Shown: piece after piece, positions 39,601 through 48,600 of the stretch
Numbering within the stretch: position 1 is the stretch's first letter
How the letters are laid out: every line of letters begins with the position of its first letter
From: Gymnorhina tibicen
Lineage: Eukaryota > Chordata > Aves > Passeriformes > Artamidae
Assembly: GCA_013399875.1 (NCBI GenBank)
Contig: VXAZ01007538.1
Coordinates: forward strand, 248,001 to 312,000
Length of the DNA stretch: 64,000 nt
Direction: 5' to 3'
Position numbers and translations under genes: made by a program
Notes under the pieces: generated by a model
The model's input: the letters and a program-made list of their open reading frames with translations, nothing else
What the model was told of the DNA's origin: nothing
The model's database searches: none

Positions 39601-42600
39601 TACTGTGCTTAAAAAGATATTTTTAAAAATTGAGTTCAGAAGTGAATCTGAGCACTTTGTTACTTCAAGCTCATACAATAAGAAATGAAAATCCAAGCAT
39701 AAAATTATAAAGCTTGTCACTGATCTGATAGAGCTGAGATTCTATTTGCAAATAAAACCAGCAAAGAGCCTGAGTTTATATGTAAGACTATTTTTATTTA
39801 TGTCTCTTAATTTCTAACCCAGGCTACATAAAGATCTTTCTGAGAGCTCTGCCCTTGTACAAAGTTTGAAAAAAGATTTGCAGAGGAAAGAGGAAGAATA
39901 CACAGATTTGAAAGAGAAATTTTCTGATGCCAAGAAACAAATTCAGCAAGTACAAAAAGAGGTTGGTAACCATAGGCAAAGTGCTTTTATGCAAGTTTGG
40001 ACTTCTGTTATTAAAAACTGTTTTCACCTGTCTCAATCTATGGATGTTAAAAGAGACTCATAATAAGGCTATTTTGAGTGATACATTTCGAGTATCTTTG
40101 CTTGTGCACTACCAGCCCCTGAAATTTAGTGAAGATGCTTGCAAAAATTTGGCTGTAATTAAAGTAGTTGGTTATCTAGGTAACTTACAGAGATTGTATA
40201 AGGCTTATAACTAAATACAGGTTTTGCATGCTGTCTTTTTGCAGGTGTGTACAATGCAAACTCAGGAGAAATCCCTGAGGAAACAAGTTAATGAACTTGA
40301 GAAAATTAAAAAGCAGTTCAGTGAAGAATTAGAGTGCAAACAGCGCACAATCCTGCAACTTAAAAAGGTATTTTGTTTTCTAAAATTTTACCTGCTCTTA
40401 ATTTTATAACTAATCTAACAAGGCAAGTTTTACAAGAAGCTGGAGAAAGCTTGGAGAAAGCAGCTGGGGTAAAAATAAGAGTAGCCACCTGAAATCAGTT
40501 TTAACAGATGAATGAAAAATGTTTAAAGAAATTCTCATGCAGGACAGTATTTAAAACAATTTGACAGTCTGTCCAGTAGTAAGTACTTAATACCTGCAGA
40601 GTTTCTGATTAGGGACACTTAGATACATTAGTAGTAATGTCTCTTTATTTTTTAAACAGCTGGAATGCTACTTTATACTAGATGAAGAACTTATTTGTTG
40701 GGACTATTTGTCTTAAATACTTTATTCATTAAATTTGAAATGAAAAGCTATTAATTTCTAGCATGTGTATTTGTTTCTTTCAGCATGTTTTAACTTCTTT
40801 AATTTGCTTTCAATGTGACATTTAGGAGCAGTTGAATAAAGAAAAGCTGGAAGAAATCTCCAAACAATACGAGAAAACACATAAAGGTCAGAAAGAACCA
40901 GTATTGTTCCAGTTTTTCTGTGTGTGTGCAATGACAACATAGAGTGATCATGTCAATAACAAATTTGGAGAGTCTTGTATGTTTATATTTTAGAGTACCA
41001 AGACACTCCAACCTGGACATTAAAATCTCAGTCACAAAGTAATTTTTATTAAATTGTTATTAGATATATTTGTAAGCAAAGAAACAGTCTCAGATTAAGA
41101 AACATAAGCCTCGGAGAAAGTGTTAGTGTTAACTTATTAAATATTGGGATTTACTTGCTATTTTAGTTGCCCATTTTAACAAAAGCATGAACTAGCACAA
41201 TACTGTGCATGCTAGCATGAAGTTTCTGCAAAATTGATAAATATTTCGCACTTGGACAGTAGTTAGTTTCTCATAACCATACAAGCAGAGTCTGACATTT
41301 AACACCAAAACACACATCTAAGTTGATGAGAATAGAATCAGTTAAGAATTTGGGATGTAGATAGTTCAGTACAGATGCTCTATAACCTTCTAATAAAGTT
41401 TTTGATCTCAGGGAGTGGAGAAATGGCTTGTAATTAAGGCACTTTGGGAGCAAATGGTGGCAACTAGGAGGCTCATCTCAAATTTATTTTCAAATTTTCA
41501 GATCTATGTGCAAAGGAAAAAATAATTGAAGATATGCGTATGACATTAGAAGAACAAGAACAGACTCAGATTGAACAAGATCAAGTGCTTGAAGCCAAAT
41601 TAGAAGAGACCAACAGATTAATTTTGGGTAATCTCTCCATGGAAAGGAAGCAGGAAATCAAAATTGTTTTGAATGTGTTTTGTGATAGCTGCTTTACATT
41701 TCTGGTTTTACTTGTCAATTGTTATTTAGGCATTACTTTTGCGTAACAAATAGCAATTTCCTAAAAGGCTTCTGTTGTCTGTGATCATAGCTGATAAACC
41801 CAAGCAACTTTAGTAGAAGGATGTGAACATGTTCAAATACATGTTTGAAATTATACATTAGGTGAACTCATTTTGTGTTCTGACTAGAACTGGAAGCATG
41901 GAAGCAGAAATATAGAGAGCTGAATAACCAGTGCAATAGTGACTGGCAGCAAAAGATGAGCAAAAATGAGGAGAAAGCCATAAACGAAAATGAGGAATTA
42001 ATAAAGCTGCAAAAAGAACTGAAGGTAAAACATGATGATATAATTCATACTTAAATCTAAGGCCATAACTCCCATGTAGGAGTCTAAATTTTTTTTATGT
42101 CATTGTCTTCAAGAGCCTAGCACATGATATGGCAAATGATTACACTGGTAAAGGAAACCTCCTCTGAAGCATCTTTTCCATACAGCATCACTGATTCTCC
42201 ATAATGGAGTGCACCCTGCCCTGCGTTATGCTACTGTCATGCCCAGTGCTTCTGTAGCTGCTCTCCTCTTACAGTTGTCTTAATCCAACTCCTGATATCA
42301 GTTCCAGAGATCTTTCCTGTCAGTTGCTAAATCAAACGTTCTCAAGATCTTGTGCTTGTTGTGTGACCTGTAAGCTCTTCCTGTAAGGCTGAGGACTTTC
42401 CTCTAACTCTCCTTGGATTAGAAAGTAGACTTATTTTCTAAGCAACTTTACCAGTGCTTCCTGTTTTATGTGGTAGAATGTCTGACAAGAGGTTTGATTG
42501 TGATAGAAAAGGAGACAAAATTGCTGTGAATTGAAGTGACATTCTTAGGTACATGCTATCTCTGCCTGCCATTCAAACTGTACTGCATTGTTTCCCTTTC

Positions 42601-45600
42601 AGTCTTGAAACAGAGGTTAGTTTTCCAACATGTCCTTTTAGGTAGCATAAAAGATTGGGGATTTGTAAGGTAGAAGTATCTCTTTACCTTTACTTTTGGT
42701 GTAAGTTTTATAGTGTCTGTGATTCACCCAGAATGCTTTGAGAAAAAAAACTCTGTTCCATGAAGATGTGCCAGTCTGAATAAGAAATGCTGAAAATTGG
42801 TAATTTTTTTCAATAGGGAAGAACAAATGAGAGTATAATACTTGTACCTGGGAGAATGCTAGAGTAAAACTGTGCTAGTATTTCTGTTTTGTTTTGGATA
42901 TTAATCCTTTCAATGGTATTCTGAATTCTAAGGTTTTTTTTCTCTTTGCTTATGGTTTTATTTCTGGTTTCATCAAATTAGGAAAATGAGGAGAAGTATC
43001 AAACTGATAGAAAAAGGTGGCTCAAGGAAAAAATGGGACTCATAAATCAAGTAAAAGAAGCTGAGAACCATCGCAACAAGGAAATGAGAAAGTTTGCAGA
43101 GGATAGAGAACATCATGTAAAGCAACAAGCAGAAATTGTAAGTGACTTTGACTCAGCAGTGTCCTGCAGTGTCTTTTGTACAGAGTAAATCGCATGTCAA
43201 GTGTTGAACAGTGGAGGCACTTGAGAGTACCTGGCCTTTGTCAGCTCCCTGACTTTCTCACATGACAAAGCCCAAATGAGATGTTCTCAATACAAAAAAG
43301 GAAGAATAGGAAGATCATAAAATGAAAAAACTTTGTACATAATGGAAGTTAACATGCCTGTTCCTTCCTGTCCCATCACTACCACCTCACTATGAAGTCT
43401 TCAGATTTCATATTGTGTGTAAAATACCAATAAATAACCTACACTTAAATAAATTGTCTCTTAAAAGCAAAGAAAACTTACTTTGGAAAATACTTGGTCA
43501 GTATGCTGTGGTAATATGTGCTAGCGCTGGGGAGACTGATAGTTATTAACTAAGGCACCTCACTTATTCACTGGACTGCATCAAGGTTGAAATTTTTTAA
43601 TCAGATGAAGTTATTATATGAACTTCTGGAGTCTAAAACTGCATTTGCATCTAGAAGTAGTTAGCAATGCCTTTGTGGTCCTGCAATCAGTACAGGAGGA
43701 TGTTAGGAGCTTATAGCTACTTTTACTTTATCTGTGACTTTTCTTGCTTGAGAATTGTTATTAATAAAATCCTCAAGTGAGCAAACAGGAGCTGTTGTTC
43801 TCAAAAAGAAAATTCTCTTCACAAAGAGTATAAATACAGATTGTCTAATTGAAACATGGCTTACTTTTGCATATTTGTACTGAAAATAGTTCTGTGTGAG
43901 CTTTATAAGATCTGCATAGGCTCTTAAGCTGACTAAAGCCATAAAATAATGCTAACTGTGCAAAACAAAACTAGCAGAAGAGTTCAGATACTGCCTAGAA
44001 GTGGTGTTCTAGTCTAACCTACCTTTTTTAATATTTAGGAAAGACTCACTGCACAGCTGCTAGAGAAGGACAGCAATCTTCAAAAGTGGCGTGAAGAAAG
44101 AGATGAACTAGTAGAAGCTTTGGAAGTACAGCTCAAGACTTTGGCTTCTAGCACCATACAAAAAGATAAAGAAATAGAAGAGCTGAAACAGGTTGCACTA
44201 ACGGCTTCAGAAAAGGTCAATTCTCTTTCTTCTTTCTGTGGGATTTTTTTGGGGTTACTCATTAATTCTGCAAAATACTATAGTTGCTCTTTGCATTCTG
44301 GCTCTATTTTTTGGTCTTAAACACTGTCATATTGAAACCATTTGCAGCTAATTTAAAAAGAAAAGCTTTATGTTTGTTTGAATTTGTAATAGTAATTGGA
44401 GTTTGAAAATATTTAGTAGTTCGAGTAAACACTCTTCTGTGTTTTTGTGAATTTGAACTGGATATCTGAAATAACTCTCCCATTTGTTGTCTTTTTCACT
44501 GCACCAAGAACTTCATGAGCAAATGGGAGGTGAACTTAGAATTCTAAATAAGTATAGTAAAATACAAGGTTTTGCATTAGGTTTCCTCAGACTCTTTTAA
44601 GACTTTCCTTCACTTTACATAGAGACATTAAATTAATGGCTTTGTATTGGATACAAATGACTGTTTCAGCTTGCAGTTATAAAACTGATATAACCAAGTA
44701 ATCATCATGATGCTCATGATATATATTACTGTCTTTTGACAGTCCTGAAATTTGTGGCAATTTTTGCTATATTTATTAGGATAAGGAAACTGACATAGAA
44801 GATCTAAGGAAACAGCTGGCAGAGAAAGATGACTTTATAAAGGAAATTAAACAGCAGATTAACCATGAAAATCTTCAGTCTTTGGCAGAAGTACCTTTAC
44901 CTGAAGAAGGACAAGATAAAATTGATCAGTCTATAAACAAAGAGGTATGTTTGTTTATGTACTAAGGATATGTTAATAATTCTGTTGGTTTTTTCAGTAT
45001 GTATTTCTGTATATAGTTCTGGAAATCTCCCAAAACTTCTTTGTACTTTACCTGTATCTTCAGTTCTGAGTTCTTATTCATTCTTTCACACTCACTCTCA
45101 AAAGTAAGCACTTTACTTAATCTAGTATTACCCCTCTATACATTATAGACCCCATTACACCTGAGGCAAAAACTAGTTAACTAGTTCCAGGTTCTAGAGA
45201 TCTGGAGACATGGTATTTGTAGTGTCATCTCAGTTTGATTATGTTAGTGTTAAGGGGATTTCAACTCAAACAACTTTCGTGATCAATTACAACTATCATG
45301 TAGTGAGATGATTCTGTAACTACCCAGCCATGTGAGGATTCCTAAGAACAAAACAGTATCTTGCATCCTACTTCAAACCAAACCAATATTTGAAGTGTAG
45401 ACAAAGGTAGAAATAAAAGCTGTGTAATATCATCATGTGAATAATTATATCTGACTTCAGCTGTGTCCTCTTGAAAACTTGCCTCTCAGTGATGCATATG
45501 AAGTGGCTGATTATTAGATAAGTCATCTGGGAAAAAAATATTAACCCTTTTAAATGGGTGACCAATAGCAGGGCACACTGGGGTTTGCTTTCTTCCACTG

Positions 45601-48600
45601 TAGGAATCCTGTGTGTAGCTTTGTTAGGTAATGGCACTAACCATTCCTGGGCAACTTTATTAGTCTGGTCCACTCTTGGGAATGCAGTGCTGCTGGGATT
45701 CTGAGTGGAATTCCCTCTCAGAATCCCAGCAGAGCCTGTTGGAGAACAATCTTTTGGCTTTCTATGAGCTTTTATCATTTCCCTTTATAAGACAAAGGAG
45801 GTACCCTTCAGGGTGAACCAATGTAAAGAGGAACAGCAGGAATTCTCTAGTGTAGGGAGGGGAAGAGAAATCCCTAAAGGTAAGCTAGAGAATATACTTT
45901 TCTAAGGAGCAGCAGAGTTAAGATAGAGACAATCACTAAGGGTCTCTACCCTTGAGGAAAAATGACTTGGAAACAGAGTATCAGGCTGAGTTCAGCATGG
46001 AAAGTTCTGTGATCAGAGATACAAATAAGTTCAAAATTTAATAAAAAAGGTTTTAGATAATAAGGGTTAAACTCTGCCATAATTGAAGCAGATTTCTTGA
46101 CTTCTGTTATAAGTGTTATGAAAGCTAACAGCTGGAAAATAGAACACCTACTTTGCCATCCACTGGCGAGGCATGTAATATGTATTATATAGTATTTAAC
46201 TCATAGATGGTTTAAAACTTGTTTTCTTACAATTTCCATATACTTGCAGGACCATTCCGAAATCGTCCTTGACTCTACAGAAGTGTCCACGGAGGATGGA
46301 AAAACTAGTCGGTTCCCAAAACCAGAAATGGAAATCCAGTTCACACCTCTGCAACCCCATAAGATGGAGGTGAAGCACCAGGGCAGCACCTCACCAGTTA
46401 CAGTTAAAATGCTCAAGCCAAGAAGGAAAAGGAAGAGTGTAGAGATTAATGAGGTGTGAACTAGACTAACTGACAAAATCTGCTGTGCAGCTTTTCAGTT
46501 TATTACTCTGATCATTTGTTAAAACTCTATTCTGATTTTCTGCTGAGATCCCAGGGATATAAGTAGGGTATTATTTAAATCCCATGTCCCCCAAGTGGTG
46601 GATCTCTGGCCTATGTTGAATAAGGTCATGGACTTCAGCTGACCCAAACTCTGTCCCCTTGTGCCCGATTTGTACTTTACGTTTTACATTTCTCTCTCCC
46701 AGCCCGTGCCATTTGTTCCTGTCTCTCCCTCTGATCTGTGGAATTACAGATCAGTTCTATCAAACTGTTTCTTTTGGTTTAGGCAATCACTGGTATCAAT
46801 TATAATTTCTTCTAATTTTCTTTAGGATTTTGTCAAAAGTGAGAACAAGAGAAATGCAAAACCTGCTGTGGATGATTCACCTTCTACAAGCAACAAAAAA
46901 ACGGTTTGATTTTGTTCCATTTTTGAAGTTAGCTTAGCCTTTTCTGTAAAGGTAGACTTGTGAAAGGAGCAAATATTGTCATGCCAACAGTATCTTATCC
47001 TTATCTATGTATTTCAGTAGGATTCTTCAACATTTATGTTGTCTTTCTACTAAACTCTATAAGCCAAAGGGTCTGTGTTTGCCAAGAAAGTGTAGTGTCC
47101 CAGCTGCAGTGTGCAGTGATTCAAAGGGGAAGGATGTTGCATACTGAATAGTTTAAAAGACTATAGAGCATACTATTAAAATGTGATGTTATAGGCAATG
47201 CCTTTGAAGTAAAACTAAAGTTTATCTATATTTATGGCAATTATAAAAAGATTATTTTAAGGCATAGTAGTAACCTGGGCAGGTTCAGAGGGTGAGTGAG
47301 AGATTTATTTGCCCCATCAGATTCTTTTATTTATAATTAGAACAGCTTGTCCAATAAAATACTCTACAACTTTGAATCTGCCCTGCCTCTGTTTCCTATA
47401 CAATTTATGCTCTTAAATGTATTCTGTGAAACTTTGCCAATTTTCTTTCTTCTAGGTGTAAAATGAGGTTGTCTACTTTACTTGCTGTAGTGATATCATT
47501 ATGAAAATGAACAAAGGTGTCAGTAGCAAAGCTCAATGTTTCAGCTTGAAAATAACATTGAAGTAAAATAAAATGAAATTAACTTGAAAATTAAGTCAAT
47601 TCTCAGCTTAAAAAATGATCTGGTATTTCTGTACAGATGTCTACTGCACAATCTCTTAGAAAAGAATATCCCTTAAGAAGGCAAGAATCTACTCTAAGTA
47701 AAAAGTCAGCTAAGAAGAAAGATGGCACGCTACAGAAAATTGGTGATTTTTTCCAAAGTTCTCCTACTATTTTTCACTCTAAAGGTTTGTACAGTGTAAA
47801 TAAGGCTTATTCCCTATTCTCTGGCCATTGCAGAATGGTGGAGAAGAAAAGATTGTCTTGGTTGTGAAGACCATATAATTGTAAAACTTTAGGTTAGGTG
47901 TGAAATACGAACCAGGTGGAATGAAAGATGCAGTGTGAAATATGTGCATATTTATCATAAAAGCAATGCTAACTGTTAGGCCCAAAATGTTGGAGTTACT
48001 CTGCACTTATTTACAGGTAAAGGCAATTTTAGAAACTCACCCTGCTGCTCTAACAAAGTCAAGGGCTGAATCCAAACTCTAAATCTAACCCTGTTTTATA
48101 AGCAATCCCTTGTTGCTGTGGAAACTTTGATAGTGTTTTTTTGATATATGTTATTTCTATGAAATCTGAAAGCCAGTGACTCATGAAAATATTTGGAAGA
48201 CTTCATTAAACTGAATATAGAGCAATTAATGGATTTTGTTAAGTTTAGGTATAGCCTTGGGAAGGTTAATTGCTAGGACTTTCCGTTGAAGGATATGTTT
48301 TTCTTTTTTCCTACAGTAAGAATGATCTTTGGGCTACTGTGCTTCTTACAAAAAAAAAAAGTTAAAATTAGCAGAAGGCACAGGGAATCACCAGTATTTA
48401 ATTCTGAAAGATACTTACTTGTATTTGTTCGTTTATAACGAAGTCGGTCATTATTTAAAGTGGACAGTTAAAATAAATTCCTGCACCAACTTGAAAGCTT
48501 GTCCTGCTACAGAGCACATCTTATCTGGCATAATACAGTTTAGATAATAACTGTAAAACTTTTTTAAGTTTCTACGTTTGTCATATTGGTTCCGTGAGCA

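Noticed and set aside
45368..45778. 136-codon minus-strand ORF in intron 28
   Set aside because: No recognisable domain; spans the hairpin and has no start or splice context.
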